A stretch of 64,000 nucleotides of DNA from Bolinopsis microptera (Eukaryota; Ctenophora; Tentaculata; Lobata; Bolinopsidae): positions 5,970,858 through 6,034,857 of the forward strand of contig NC_087075.1 in NCBI RefSeq assembly GCF_026151205.1, given 5' to 3'. Numbering within the stretch: position 1 is the stretch's first letter; each line of letters begins with the position of its first letter. A model generated the notes under the pieces. That model was not told the DNA's origin. It searched no databases and saw nothing but the letters and a program-made list of their open reading frames with translations. Shown here piece by piece: positions 24,393 to 35,281 of the stretch. The position numbers and the translations under genes are program-made.

Positions 24393-27300
24393 AGCCCCCT
24401 ATAGACGGGCAGAATGATGGGGGCGGGGAGAATACTGGAGAGCAACCTAGCAGCAGAGAAAGGGAGGAGCATGACGTGAAACCTTGGGCATGTGCCAGAG
24501 CCCAGTTTCGGGTCATTACTCCTGAGAAGGGTGGTAAAGGACGGCGGAAGCAGTTACATCAGATGAAGGGGATCGCTTCAGAGGGTCTGAACTCGACACC
24601 ATATATTAGGATTAAGTGGGAGAATGGAGTTGAGGAAACTGCACTGTTCGATACAGGGGCCCAGTGGTCATTAATATGTGAAGACTTACTTACAGAACAG
24701 GAGAAGGCCACAATGGAGAAATCGGCGTTATGTGGAAGAGGAGTATCCGGCGAAAGAATACCTGTCACGGGAGAGATACGAAGAACTGTCTCTGTGGGTG
24801 GACTGACTTTTGCCCACCAGCGATTCATTGTGGTTGAGAAGATGATCTGCTCGATGATATTGGGGATAGATTTCTGGTCTAGGATAGCCAACATATCATT
24901 TGACTTCAACAAGAGTGTGATGACTATCAATGGTAACAGTGAAGAGATAGAGTTGCTATGCCACCCAGCCGCAGGCAGGAGCAGCGTCGCAGGGACCATC
25001 GAGGAGGAGAACTCAGTGGAAGTGGTAGTGGATGCCGAACGTAAGATCCCTACCAGGAGTGAGGCGTTAGTGACATGTTACATCCCCAACATGGAGATGG
25101 GTAAGGAGTATATGGTTCAACCAATAACGTTTGACGATAAGCTAGTAAGCACACCTTACGGGATTGTTCAGGGAACAAAGAGCGGTAAGGTACAGATCAG
25201 GGTAGCAAATCTAGGAGAGGAAGAGGTGACCCTGGCAGAAGGGGATCCCATTGCTACAGTTGAACTCGGGACCATATGGGTATCGAACCACAATGCGGGT
25301 AAAGCGTTCACCAGGGCTACAAAGAAAGGCAAAGCAACGGAATTGAGCGAGTTGGTGTGCAGTGAGCTGGAGCCGAGCAAGAGGGGTCAAATAATAGGAC
25401 TTCTAAACAGATATGAAGGTGTGTTCTATAAGGGAGGAGAGCTGCCTATTGTTAGAGTGGGTGTGGAGCACACCATAAGGCTGAAAGAGGACAGCTCACC
25501 AGTAGTGAGCAAGCCGAGGAGGTTGTCAAAAGAGCTAGCCGATGAAGTCCGGGAACACGTCGATGAGCTACTCAAACAAGGAGTAGTCAGGGAATCTAAC
25601 AGCCAATGGGCATCACCCATAGTGTGTGCACGCAAGAAAGACGGGAGCCTGAGGATGGCGATTGATTATCGGATAACCAATGAGAAGTCAAATACAGCGA
25701 CTTTACATCCAATACCACTCATTGACGATCTTTTGGACAGGCTGGGGAAGGCTAAGTACTTTGCAGTCCTTGATGCAAAGTCGGGATACCACCAGTTACC
25801 ACTACGAAAGGAAGATTCGGAGACAACGGCATTTGTAGTACCATGGGGGCATTATGAGTTTGCAGGAAGAACCCCGTTTGGTTTGAAAGGTGCAGGATAT
25901 TCGTTCCAAAGGATGATGTCAGTGATCTTGGGGAGTTCAAACTTCGTCGATGCACTGTGCTATTTGGACGACATCCTAGTCTGGGGGGAAACTTGGGAGG
26001 TATTCATGAAACGGCTCAAGAAGGTGCTGGAAAAGGTGAAGGATGCAGGCCTGGCCTTGGCATCGAAGAAGTGCCAGTTTGGAGTCAGGGAGGTCAGTTA
26101 CTTGGGATGCACCATCAAAGAAGGCATGGTGAAGATAAACGAACAGAGAGTGCAGCAACTGAGGAGCATAGAGCGCCCTCATAATGTACGAGAGCTTAGA
26201 AGGGCTTTAGGTGCGTTTGGCTACGTGCAAAGGTGGCTACCAGGATTGTCACAGATTGCCAGGCCATTGTATAATGCGATCACGGACCAGCCGTATGCCC
26301 GGCTGAAGTGGACGGAGGAAATGAATGAATCATTTTCAACAATAAAGAAATTGATTGCGGACGCAGTGTCGTTGAGTTTGCCCGACATGGATAAGCCATT
26401 CACCTTAGTAACAGACTGTAGTCAAATGGCAGCAGGAGCCATGCTGGCACAGAGGTGCATGGAAGCACCGGATACCCTGAAGCCTGTGGCATTCTACCAC
26501 CACGCGTTATCCAAAGCAGAACAGGGATACTCAGCTACCGAGAAGGAGTTGTTGGCGATGGTTAAGGCAGTAGTGAAGTTCAGAGTGTATCTAGGCAAGC
26601 AGTTCAACCTTATTACGGACCACCAAGCACTGAGTTGGCTTCGTTCACTTGAACCGGAGAATGAGACGGGGAGAAGGGGACGTTGGTTAGACCTGATTCA
26701 GCAGTTTGACATGAAAGTCACTCATAAGAAAGGGAAAAGCCCAGAGATGAGAATAGCTGATTACCTTTCACGGGTCAAATGTGACGGAAATGTAGCTGTA
26801 AAAGACCGTAGTGAAGTGTTTGTCGTGATGACCGCTGGAGGCGAGGAGGCGATAACTGTCAGTCGAGAACAGATCCTGAGCGAGCAGAGCAATGACGCAG
26901 CAGTACAAACGATGCGTAAGGCGGTTTTGAAAGGAACAGATCTGAACCCCGGGAATAGCGAATCAGAATCGTGGAGGAAGCCCAGCGGGAGCAACGATGA
27001 GGAAGTCAAAGCGATGTGGAAGCATAGGGACAGGATTTTCATCGACTCAGAGGGGATATTAAGATTACGGTTCAACGGGGGAAAGAAGCGGGAAAGCAAC
27101 CCTTTCGGAACAGTGGAAAAGAACAGGATAATAGTTCCTAAGACGTACAGGGACAAAATTATGAATCTTGTTCATAGGAGTGCTACAGCGGCGCATATGG
27201 GGAACACACGCACCTGGAAGAGGGCACGAGATAACTTTTGGTGGCCGAACATGAGGCAAGACATAGAACAATACGTTCAGGCATGTGAAGAGTGTGGTCT

Positions 27301-28477
27301 GAACAAACACGTTAACAACCCGAATAAGGCGCCAGTGTCCAAGACGAGTATACCCGGAAAACCTCTGGAGGAGATGATGCTTGATTTTCTTGGTCCATTC
27401 CAAACAGCGAGGGAGCATCCATACAGGTACGTCCTCCAGATGCAATATGTGTTTAGTCGATTCATAATCTTTGTACCGAGCATTGATGCAAGAGCAAAAA
27501 CGGCAGCAGATGCAGTGGTCGAAAGATGGATAAGTCTTTTCGGGATCCCGGAAAAGATGAGATCGGATAGAGGTCCACATTTTATTGCAGAGGTGTTCGA
27601 GGAACTGTGTAAAAGAGTGGGTATCAGACACAAGTTGGGTTCACCGGGACACCCCCAGAGCCAGGGGCAAGTAGAGAGGCAGAACCAGTTAATGAACCAG
27701 ATCAGATGCCTTTGCGAGAACGATGGGGAGAAGTGGCCGGAGGCCTTATACCTGGTACAAGGGAGCCACAACAACTCGATCAACGCTACAACAGGTTTTA
27801 CTCCAGCTAGGCTTTTGTTTGGCAGGGATTTTAACCGACCAGACGACATGATTGCTCAGGAGAGGGATAAGGTGAAGACGCCTGGAACAACTGTATTGGA
27901 GGAGAGGGACGAAGAATGCAGACTGTTGACTGAGCAAGCACGAACAAACCTGGTTGAATATCAAGAGGAGAGAGTGGAATCAGCAGAGAAAGAAGGACCC
28001 TGCAATACCCCGTACGAAGTAGGCGACTTGGTGCGTTATAGGCTCACGGACGAAGCAAGGAGCAATAAAGGCGGGAAGACATCCCCCCGCTACTCGGAGC
28101 CGTACAGGATAACAGTGATCAAGGGTGACGGATATACTTACACGATGGAGCCAGTGGATAAGGACAGTAGAGGCACGCGTAAAGATAGACGGTTCAACTA
28201 CTTGAAAACGCACAAGAGAGTAGTGAGCAGTGAGGTGGCTCCGGAGCCGGACAGCCCTACGATGACACCACCCCAGCGAGATGAACTACACCCTCAAGTG
28301 AACGACGGTGTTCCAGAGGTCATGGAACAGTCCCCGGTAGCTCCACCTGATGCGGCGCTAACCGTTCGGAGATCCGGGAGGACTAGGAATCCAGTGAGGT
28401 TACTGCAGGCGGACGGGAAGAAGAAGCGGTACGAAGATGCAGAGGCCAGCGGACAACCAGACGCAGATGAGGATTGA
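24356..28477 (+). CDS. pol: Pol polyprotein of the LTR retrotransposon
   Basis: The frame is open from after a TGA at 24353-24355 and lies in -1 relative to gag, so it is probably made by -1 frameshifting in the 37-bp overlap. Numbering from codon 24476: aspartic protease with FDTGA at about 58-62 and ILGIDFW near 128; reverse transcriptase with the catalytic YLDD at 496-499; RNase H with TDCS near 646 and TDHQALSWL near 714; integrase with an HHCC zinc module near 900-945; DDE residues in MLDFLGPF (about 968), SDRGPHF (about 1030) and GQVERQN (about 1067); and a GPY/F-like SPRYSEPYRIT near 1203. All catalytic residues are present and no stop interrupts it, so this copy may be active. Confidence 0.95.
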   Translation, partial: QGWKRKGYGFSVEPPIDGQNDGGGENTGEQPSSREREEHDVKPWACARAQFRVITPEKGGKGRRKQLHQMKGIASEGLNSTPYIRIKWENGVEETALFDTGAQWSLICEDLLTEQEKATMEKSALCGRGVSGERIPVTGEIRRTVSVGGLTFAHQRFIVVEKMICSMILGIDFWSRIANISFDFNKSVMTINGNSEEIELLCHPAAGRSSVAGTIEEENSVEVVVDAERKIPTRSEALVTCYIPNMEMGKEYMVQPITFDDKLVSTPYGIVQGTKSGKVQIRVANLGEEEVTLAEGDPIATVELGTIWVSNHNAGKAFTRATKKGKATELSELVCSELEPSKRGQIIGLLNRYEGVFYKGGELPIVRVGVEHTIRLKEDSSPVVSKPRRLSKELADEVREHVDELLKQGVVRESNSQWASPIVCARKKDGSLRMAIDYRITNEKSNTATLHPIPLIDDLLDRLGKAKYFAVLDAKSGYHQLPLRKEDSETTAFVVPWGHYEFAGRTPFGLKGAGYSFQRMMSVILGSSNFVDALCYLDDILVWGETWEVFMKRLKKVLEKVKDAGLALASKKCQFGVREVSYLGCTIKEGMVKINEQRVQQLRSIERPHNVRELRRALGAFGYVQRWLPGLSQIARPLYNAITDQPYARLKWTEEMNESFSTIKKLIADAVSLSLPDMDKPFTLVTDCSQMAAGAMLAQRCMEAPDTLKPVAFYHHALSKAEQGYSATEKELLAMVKAVVKFRVYLGKQFNLITDHQALSWLRSLEPENETGRRGRWLDLIQQFDMKVTHKKGKSPEMRIADYLSRVKCDGNVAVKDRSEVFVVMTAGGEEAITVSREQILSEQSNDAAVQTMRKAVLKGTDLNPGNSESESWRKPSGSNDEEVKAMWKHRDRIFIDSEGILRLRFNGGKKRESNPFGTVEKNRIIVPKTYRDKIMNLVHRSATAAHMGNTRTWKRARDNFWWPNMRQDIEQYVQACEECGLNKHVNNPNKAPVSKTSIPGKPLEEMMLDFLGPFQTAREHPYRYVLQMQYVFSRFIIFVPSIDARAKTAADAVVERWISLFGIPEKMRSDRGPHFIAEVFEELCKRVGIRHKLGSPGHPQSQGQVERQNQLMNQIRCLCENDGEKWPEALYLVQGSHNNSINATTGFTPARLLFGRDFNRPDDMIAQERDKVKTPGTTVLEERDEECRLLTEQARTNLVEYQEERVESAEKEGPCNTPYEVGDLVRYRLTDEARSNKGGKTSPRYSEPYRITVIKGDGYTYTMEPVDKDSRGTRKDRRFNYLKTHKRVVSSEVAPEPDSPTMTPPQRDELHPQVNDGVPEVMEQSPVAPPDAALTVRRSGRTRNPVRLLQADGKKKRYEDAEASGQPDADED

Positions 28478-28628
28478 TGGAATTTAGGGTATTTCAGAGG
28501 GTAATAGGACATTTGGGACATGATAGAAATGATACAAATATGTTATACTATTTATCATAACTATTGGATTAATATGATACATAACGATATTATATTATAC
28601 ATGACAGTCAGTTCATGACCGTCATTTT

Positions 28629-28870
28629 GTTATAACGCGAGGAACGGACATTATTATTATCATGAGGGACATTATTTACATGATTAATAATATATTATTG
28701 ACAATGAGAATCTTGTTATAACGTGATGAACAGACATTATTATTATCATGAGGGACGTTATTTACATGATTAATAATATTTTATTGACGATAAGAATCTT
28801 GTTATAACGTGATGAACGGACACTATTATTATCATGAGGGACATTATTTACATGAATAATAATATTTTAT
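28629..28870 (+). repeat. 86-bp tandem repeat in the 3' untranslated part
   Basis: Three copies, the last truncated, begin GTTATAACG at 28629, 28715 and 28801. Each holds a CATTATTATTATCATGAGGG block. The copies differ by a few bases. The period equals the LTR length by coincidence; the sequences are unrelated. Confidence 0.9.
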
Positions 28871-29024
28871 CACGTTGGACTTTTACCCCAATGTCAATAT
28901 CCAGCTTATTGATTGGGAAGGATGTAAAGGATACGCAGATAGATAACGATTCAAATAAGTATCATTTGGAAAGACGTCTAGTAACATACATTGGAAGATA
29001 ACGTGGAATCTGAGATATGAGGAG

Positions 29025-29110
29025 TGTTATGATTGTTACTAACGATGTTACTTATCTTAGCATGGAGCTTTAGCTCACTCTTATTACAAAGGTAAGAGCA
29101 AGTCATTTCA
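29025..29110 (+). repeat. 3' LTR, 86 bp
   Basis: Identical to 22987-23072. The preceding GAGATATGAGGAG is a weak purine-rich tract that could prime plus-strand synthesis. Confidence 0.95.
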
Positions 29111-29854
29111 ATATCTTAATCTCTATAAAAGTTAACCAAATTGACTACATGGCTGCTGTCGGACCACGGGTCTTCCATGTGAATCGTGTATCACAGTTTG
29201 TGGTCAAATTATCGAGACCTTTAAACACTTGAAACAATTTCGTTTTAGTTCGGCTAAACAAAAACTTTTTCAATCCGTCGGTTTCAAAATCCCCAGACTG
29301 ATTTCTATCTCAAACATGACCTTTAAACACGACAGGTAACGGTAGAAAACGAATATTAAAGCACTAATTATAACCCTACCAAGGGATGTGAGTCAGCCAA
29401 ATATAGCTAAGAGTAAGAAGATTTGAATAAAGCTTTCCATTAAATTGTTCTGTAAGTTTATTAACTAAACAGTTCACTAGCTCAAAACAAGCCGCATGAC
29501 CAGGTTCATTGTTTAATGTTTAAAATGTTTAAATTGCCATGTGGCATGTGAGGGTAAGTAATTAATAAATTAACCATAACCCAATATTTAAAAATAAATA
29601 AAGCATATGTTACAATTTAAAACATTTAGGACAAAATAGTTTTGGTATGTTCGGAGCGCAAGTAGTTAATAATTGAACCATAACCTAATATTTAAAAATA
29701 AATAAAGCATATCTTGCAATTTAAAAAACATTTAGCCTATGGTTGCAAAACAATATGGTTGAAAAACAATATGGTTGCAAAACAATATAGCCACAACTTG
29801 CAACAAACTCTGAAACTAAGAAAAAATATGTGGGATATTTACGTACATTGCAAA
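29111..29854. other. Unassigned AT-rich region
   Basis: Contains two related copies of a block (AACCATAACC, AATATTTAAAAATAAATAAAG) near 29570 and 29680, and a short AAAACAATATGGTTG tandem near 29747-29790. No gene is seen. Confidence 0.4.
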
Positions 29855-30111
29855 TCTTACTATATATCAACTTTAACGCGACTTTCTGCAAAAACCGTAA
29901 AAAATACACAACTGAAACTTTTTTGACTTGGTCAAATGCTTTCATGCTTTTCAAATCAGCATGAAAAATTAAAAATTGGCCAAGGAATAGGAATTTTAGA
30001 CCCCAAAATTTGAACCCCCAAGTGATGTCAAAAACGCGAATTAAATAGGTAGTAATTATTTTAGTCTCTTGAGTCTTGATACCACTTTAGGGTTAGACGG
30101 CTTCCTGCTAG
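29855..30111 (+). mobile_element. Non-autonomous Helitron family D, copy 1
   Basis: Starts TCTTACTATATAT after an A and ends CCTGCTAG before a T, the Helitron pattern of TC start, CTRR end and A-T insertion. The interior matches copies at 56653-56965 and 59107-61066 (ACTTTTTTGACT, CCCAAGTGATGTCAAAAACG). It lacks about 45 bp near the 5' end present in the others. It is non-coding. Confidence 0.75.
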
Positions 30112-31902
30112 TATATGTAAAGCGAAGAAAGATTACCAACATTGCAAGAGGGTTGACAATATATAACAATGTACATAACAATGTATAATGAGCTAAGTAA
30201 AAATGATCGTAAATAATATAAGTTGCAAAGTTGCAAGTCAAACAAGACCGACTTATATAATTACAAACTGATACAGAGTGTTAGATAAATTAATTTGCAA
30301 CTTTCATACAAACACGAGATGAAGGATTATGCTTATAAAATTCCAATTTTTTTATTCGAAAAACGAGTTAAAAGGGCCTCCTATACTATAATGTCAATGG
30401 CAACAACTGTGAACTTGAGGGCAATGTTACGAATATTGCACAGATTCACAGAATCAAAGTGTTACAGGATTAAGAACTAAGTGGATACATGCAGTTGTTC
30501 GTTCAACACTTTGATACGATATGATATTACATAATATATTAAGTTACCTTATCAGACATAATTGTCACGGACATAATTTTTCACGCTCATGACCGCCCAA
30601 AAATGTCCAGAAAATTGTGGTGATTTTTCAATAAGAGTTTTATTCTTTTTCTAAACTCTAGATTGTGACTGAGGAGTGATTATATTTGTCCTAGTATACT
30701 AATAAACTAATATAGTAAATAGTAATCGGCTACACACATATCTACGCATATATAGGGACACATCAAGATCAATGTTTCCCGCAATCAGACTGTTTATAAT
30801 ACTACAACTTGTAATAGAGCCCAGTGCAACGTTATAAGTTAATATTATCGTGTAAACTAGCAAACTACTTAACGTACAGTGTTATAGAGTGCAAACGTCC
30901 GTAGCCACTGCTGCAATGATATCTTATTCCAACCCAAAGTAGAAATATGTAGAGACATTCTTTTAATCTTTTCTATCCTGGAGTATAGAGAGAGGACACG
31001 TACTTCAGAGAGGGGACTAGACTAGAGGACTAGACACGTACTTTAGGTAATGAATGACTATAATCAAGAACAAGGCAACATTCATTACCCGAAGTACGTC
31101 TCCTCTCTGTACTCCAAGGTGGGAGAGATTAAAAGATGAATATGTAACAGGTAACATAGGGTAATAGGGTCCTCGGACAGAACCAGACAATTCAGATACT
31201 ACTACAGCTCAAGTCAGCCTGGAGAACAATTAAATTGTGAATAGCGGGATATAATTACGTAATTATATAATTACCTACATAACAACTACCGAGTGGAGTT
31301 GGGTTAAAAACATATAAGAGATACGATGATTTAACTTGTAGAAGCTTTCAATAAACATGTGTTAATCGTGATCAGGTAAAGAGCTTATTATAGTAGAGTG
31401 ATGGGAGTTATACTCTACAGTTAGAGTTTATTACTAGTACTAGTAGACCAATTAGATGCTTCCAAGCTGATTAACTTTTCTGAAATTTCTGGGTACACGA
31501 CACACGTACTGTAGTTCGACATTAAGTACTCGAGTTTGACAAACCCTAAAATTTGACTCAGTCGAACTAGAGAGCGCTTCCTGGACTCTTGTTATACACG
31601 TACTATTACTAGAGTGTGTTTCGAACTAAAGTACGTGAATCATCGCTGATAAATCTATGTTGTTGGGACTTGATGTTCGTGTTGAAATTGGTTACTTTGT
31701 ATAAATAATGTGCTTACCTTTCATAATTCATGTGCAACTTCAATTCTTTGGAAATTTAATGCACGCACCATCCTAACCTTTCTTATATATCTCTTGAGTC
31801 TTGCGCTCAGACATTTTATATTTTTGCCAATGAGATATTTTTCCCAGATATCTTTTTTAAAATTTTATATTTTACGTCAGTTTTTTAAATTTTTCTATTA
31901 TT
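30112..31902. other. Unassigned region with an imperfect foldback
   Basis: An imperfect inverted repeat spans about 30957-31140: TTTTAATCTTTTCTATCCTGG on the left is the inverse of a CCAAGGTGGGAGAGATTAAA-type sequence on the right, with ACGTACTT and AAGTACGT inside. About 31320-31373 is the inverse of 35226-35281 (see the Penelope-like relic). No gene is seen. Confidence 0.45.
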
Positions 31903-32095
31903 TCGTAATATTATTTCGTAATATTATTTCGTAATATTATTTCGTAATATTATTTCGTAATATTATCTCGTAATATTATTTCGTAATATTATTTCGTAAT
32001 ATCATTTCGTAATATTATTTCGTAATATTATTTCGTAATATTATTTCGTAATATTATTTCGTAATATTATTTCGTAATATTATTTCGTAATATAT
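31903..32095 (+). repeat. 13-bp minisatellite
   Basis: About 15 copies of TTATTTCGTAATA, nearly identical. Confidence 0.95.
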
Positions 32096-33890
32096 TAAAG
32101 ATGTGTAACATTTTATCAAATTTTTAGGTAAAAGTTTTGGAAATTCGAGAAAAAATATTTTGGATGCCATCATATGCCACAATATTGCTAAAGCTTATCT
32201 GAAAGAGGAGACGAATCTCTAACAGATTCCAAAAGAAATAGGGTGCCAAATGATGCCGACAGAATCTATAATTTTTCCAAAATCAGCTTGACTTCAGTGA
32301 AACTAAAAAGTTGTTTTTTGGTCATTATTAGGTCTGTATACACTAATTTGAATGATTTAAAGGATTATTTTCAGAAAATATCAGCAATTCTTTCTTTCTT
32401 CTTTTCTTGTCGCGTAACTAAATTTTGCTCAAAAAAGCAGTATTTTTGTCCCAAAACATTCTAATGTTTATCAAAAACCATGTATAGATGCATCAAACGA
32501 AAGCTCTTGATGACCCCATCATGATCAAATTAAAAACACAAAGAAGCAGTTTAGAATTGATATAAGTGATAAATAGTCTAAAAATTGAATCAAAAAGTCC
32601 AAAATTTCACCCAATTTCTGTCTAATCTTGAACCTTTGAGAGGTCATAAAAAATCATGCCACAATATTACATTGTAAATTTTTCTTAGATTATTCTAGTT
32701 GACCTTTACTTACAGATAGAGAAAATTATAGATGCTTACCAAAGTGAATTTGCTACTTATTTTTGTAATTTGTCCCAAAAAATGGCAAAAAATTCCATTT
32801 TACACAAAAAATCAGTTAAAATTAATATTTGAGGTCAAACATCCTTCTAATCACTCTGGAAACCCTTTTAAACGTTATTTTGGGGCAAGATACCCCCAGT
32901 ATAGGAAACATATTTTGTGGTATGCCAAACCGCTAAGTCATGGCTATGCCTACCTCGCATGGGCGCCCAGACCACTGGTATTATAATATTATTTCTCCCT
33001 TTTTGTTCGTCATTTTGTTTGATCTATGTTTGCTATTATCCAAAAAACATGTTGCGCAAACTACAATGAGATGAAAGACTCACAGTCACAATAGAACGCG
33101 ATTTTATCTTTTAACTTTATTTTTTGAGTTCGTGTCAGTATGGTCCCATTCTGTCTGACAAAGCCGACAATCTCTTAAACAATAGTTCATTTTTGTGTCT
33201 TTTATTAAGTCATGATACAACTTAACGTATGACATCCTTTAAAAGCCACCAAATAACAATCACTGAAGAACCTGTGGCTGAAACTCTGTAAAAATTGTCG
33301 GTATTAATATGCGCCGTTTTAGAGTGTTTATCCCTATTAAAGTATTAAACATATCACTACTTGCAGACATTTGTTTAATGAATATTGATAATTCCCTCGA
33401 TGATAGAAGACAATGGGTAATTTATGATATACAGCAAATCAAATAACCCATCAGCTTACAGCGACCGATAAGCTTGATAAATTGCTGTCACGTGCGTCTG
33501 CCTTTACATTACGAGGTTTACGAATTAGAAAATGACAAAATTCTTCATTCCTGCATCTTACTAAGGTAGTGTAAACGAGAACTACCAGTACCACGTCAGA
33601 TGTACTGATATTGCGCAGATTACGGTGGATATATACAAGTTTCTCCACTTTTTCCGTGCCCACACACTGTTTTGTTAAAAGTGCGTTTAAAATATTTGTT
33701 CGTGTGTAAAGTGCGTTCGGTTTTAAAATTACGTTTAGTGCGCACGAACCAACTATGGGTCTGGTAACTTAGCCCATTATTATGGCCCGGGATAATTTGC
33801 TGCTACAGATACAAACGTAGCTGTAACGAGTTAATCGGTTAACCAAGTCTTAACTTAGCTTAAGTTTAACTACTGAAGCACACTCGGTAA
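32096..33890. other. Unassigned region
   Basis: No credible exon, RNA gene or transposon end was identified. The frame at 32732-32986 has some protein-like composition but no start context, splice site or family. Confidence 0.35.
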
Positions 33891-34128
33891 ACGTACTGTA
33901 GTGCGACACGTACTGTAGTGCGACACGTACTGTAGTGCGACACGTACTGTAGTGCGACACGTACTGTAGTGCGACACGTACTGTAGTGCGACACGTACTG
34001 TAGTGCGACACGTACTGTAGTGCGACACGTACTGTAGTGCGACACGTACTGTAGTGCGACACGTACTGTAGTGCGACACGTACTGTAGTGCGACACGTAC
34101 TGTAGTGCGACACGTACTGTAGTGCGAA
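33891..34128 (+). repeat. 17-bp minisatellite, 14 copies
   Basis: The unit is ACGTACTGTAGTGCGAC. Copies are almost identical. Because 17 is not a multiple of three, all three minus-strand frames read the same 17-residue repeat in register shifts, giving spurious overlapping frames. Flanking DNA to 34270 holds further scattered and inverted copies of GTGCGAC and CACTACAGT. Confidence 0.96.
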
Positions 34129-34849
34129 ACCTGAAGTTCGACAAGACCTCCCTCTTTCGCACTAGATTTCGTGTCGCACTACAGTCCAGGAAGAGTGCTA
34201 TAGTGCGACACGTATTGTAGTGTGAAACCTGTAGTGCGACAGTGTCCATCTTTTTTTCGCACTACAGTACGGGAATCAGCGCACTCCTGTTGCTAAGCTG
34301 CTCATTTTTAATTTTTTTCCCAGTAATTTAACCGAAATGGAGCACTCGATTTACCTCACTTTAGTCAATTATAATATTCCGCGACTACAGTCAAACCTTT
34401 TGTGTTCATTCAAACCTCTATAAGTGCATGGTATAGAAAAATAAACCAGTACGTAGACCCAATCCCCAGTATCTGTAGCCTCTCAAGTAACCTTTCAAAC
34501 ATCTCATTAGAGCAGCTCATATGCACGTATTGTGTCGCATTGTGATGCGATACAGCTGGATATGTACTCAAATCACCAACCAAATGCGATAAGATCTATG
34601 ATAAGTCACATTTCTTGCACAAAACGAGCTAATTAACGATAACTTTTGGGAAGTTTCTATATGCCAAATTTGAGATATCACTTCAAACACAAGAAAATAG
34701 TGCTGTCGGACAGGAGTCGCTGTCGGAGAGAAGTTACCTTATTAATATAGAGGTTTGATTGTATACATTAAAAACGAACTGTGATGGGAACGCTTAAGGT
34801 CTTCGCCTCACATTAAGTAGTATTTAAACGGTAGACAGACAGAATCAAA

Positions 34850-35107
34850 TCAGCCCCTGCACATCATGCCCTGACCACCGGCCACACCATCTCCTGGAAC
34901 AACATCGAAGTCCTCAAATCCCTCACCTCACGCTCCCAACTTGACCTCACAGAACACGCAGCTATACAAATACGACAACCAGCTATGAACAGAACAGACC
35001 GCGCACCCAAATGTAGTTCCCTCTGGGACCCCATTCTTCCTAAAATTGCCAAATCCTTAAAGTCCAGACCATCTGGCATTTCCTTCTCAACCTCAACAGA
35101 AGACTAA
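34850..35107 (+). pseudogene. Penelope-like element GIY-YIG C-terminus, relic
   Basis: The frame ends at TAA 35105-35107. It contains HHALTTGHTISWNNIEVLKS, then LDLTEHAAIQIRQPAMNR and SSLWDPIL. This order matches the C-terminal end of the GIY-YIG endonuclease of Penelope-like retroelements (a TGH-type motif, an EA/EHAAI helix, then NR). No reverse transcriptase or GIY core is present upstream, so it is a 5'-truncated copy. The following 170 bp would be its 3' UTR; about 35226-35281 recurs inverted at 31320-31373, another copy of the same 3' end. Confidence 0.6.
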
Positions 35108-35281
35108 ATTTTTATTGACATTGTACTGTAATTTTCACTTTCCCACCCACACCTCCCCCACCCTCCATCCCTGACACCACTCAATCACATATAAGCATTG
35201 TCCACCACATCACATTCAGCTGACGACGATTAACACATGTTTATTGAAAGCTTCTACAAGTTAAATCATCGTATCTCTTTA

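Larger units (their letters stand above)
22987..29110 (+). mobile_element. Complete Ty3/gypsy LTR retrotransposon
   Basis: A 6.1-kb element bounded by identical 86-bp direct repeats beginning TGTTATG and ending TTTCA. Order is LTR, gag, pol (protease, reverse transcriptase, RNase H, integrase), a three-unit tandem repeat, LTR. Domain order, with integrase after RNase H, identifies Ty3/gypsy (Metaviridae). The very short LTRs recall the Mag lineage, known for LTRs of about 77 bp. No envelope gene is present. Flanks CAATAG and ATATCT do not give a clear target duplication. Identical LTRs and open frames imply recent insertion. Confidence 0.96.

Noticed and set aside
24559-28521. Minus-strand frames of 60 to 190 residues across the retrotransposon
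   Set aside because: They are shadows of the gag and pol coding frames and have no motifs of their own.
22975-29116. 4-6-bp target duplication of the LTR element
   Set aside because: Flanks CAATAG and ATATCT do not match, so no duplication is claimed.
35230-35265. Hammerhead ribozyme after the Penelope-like relic
   Set aside because: CTGACGA and GAAA are present, but the stems between and around them do not pair well; it is kept only as a point to test.
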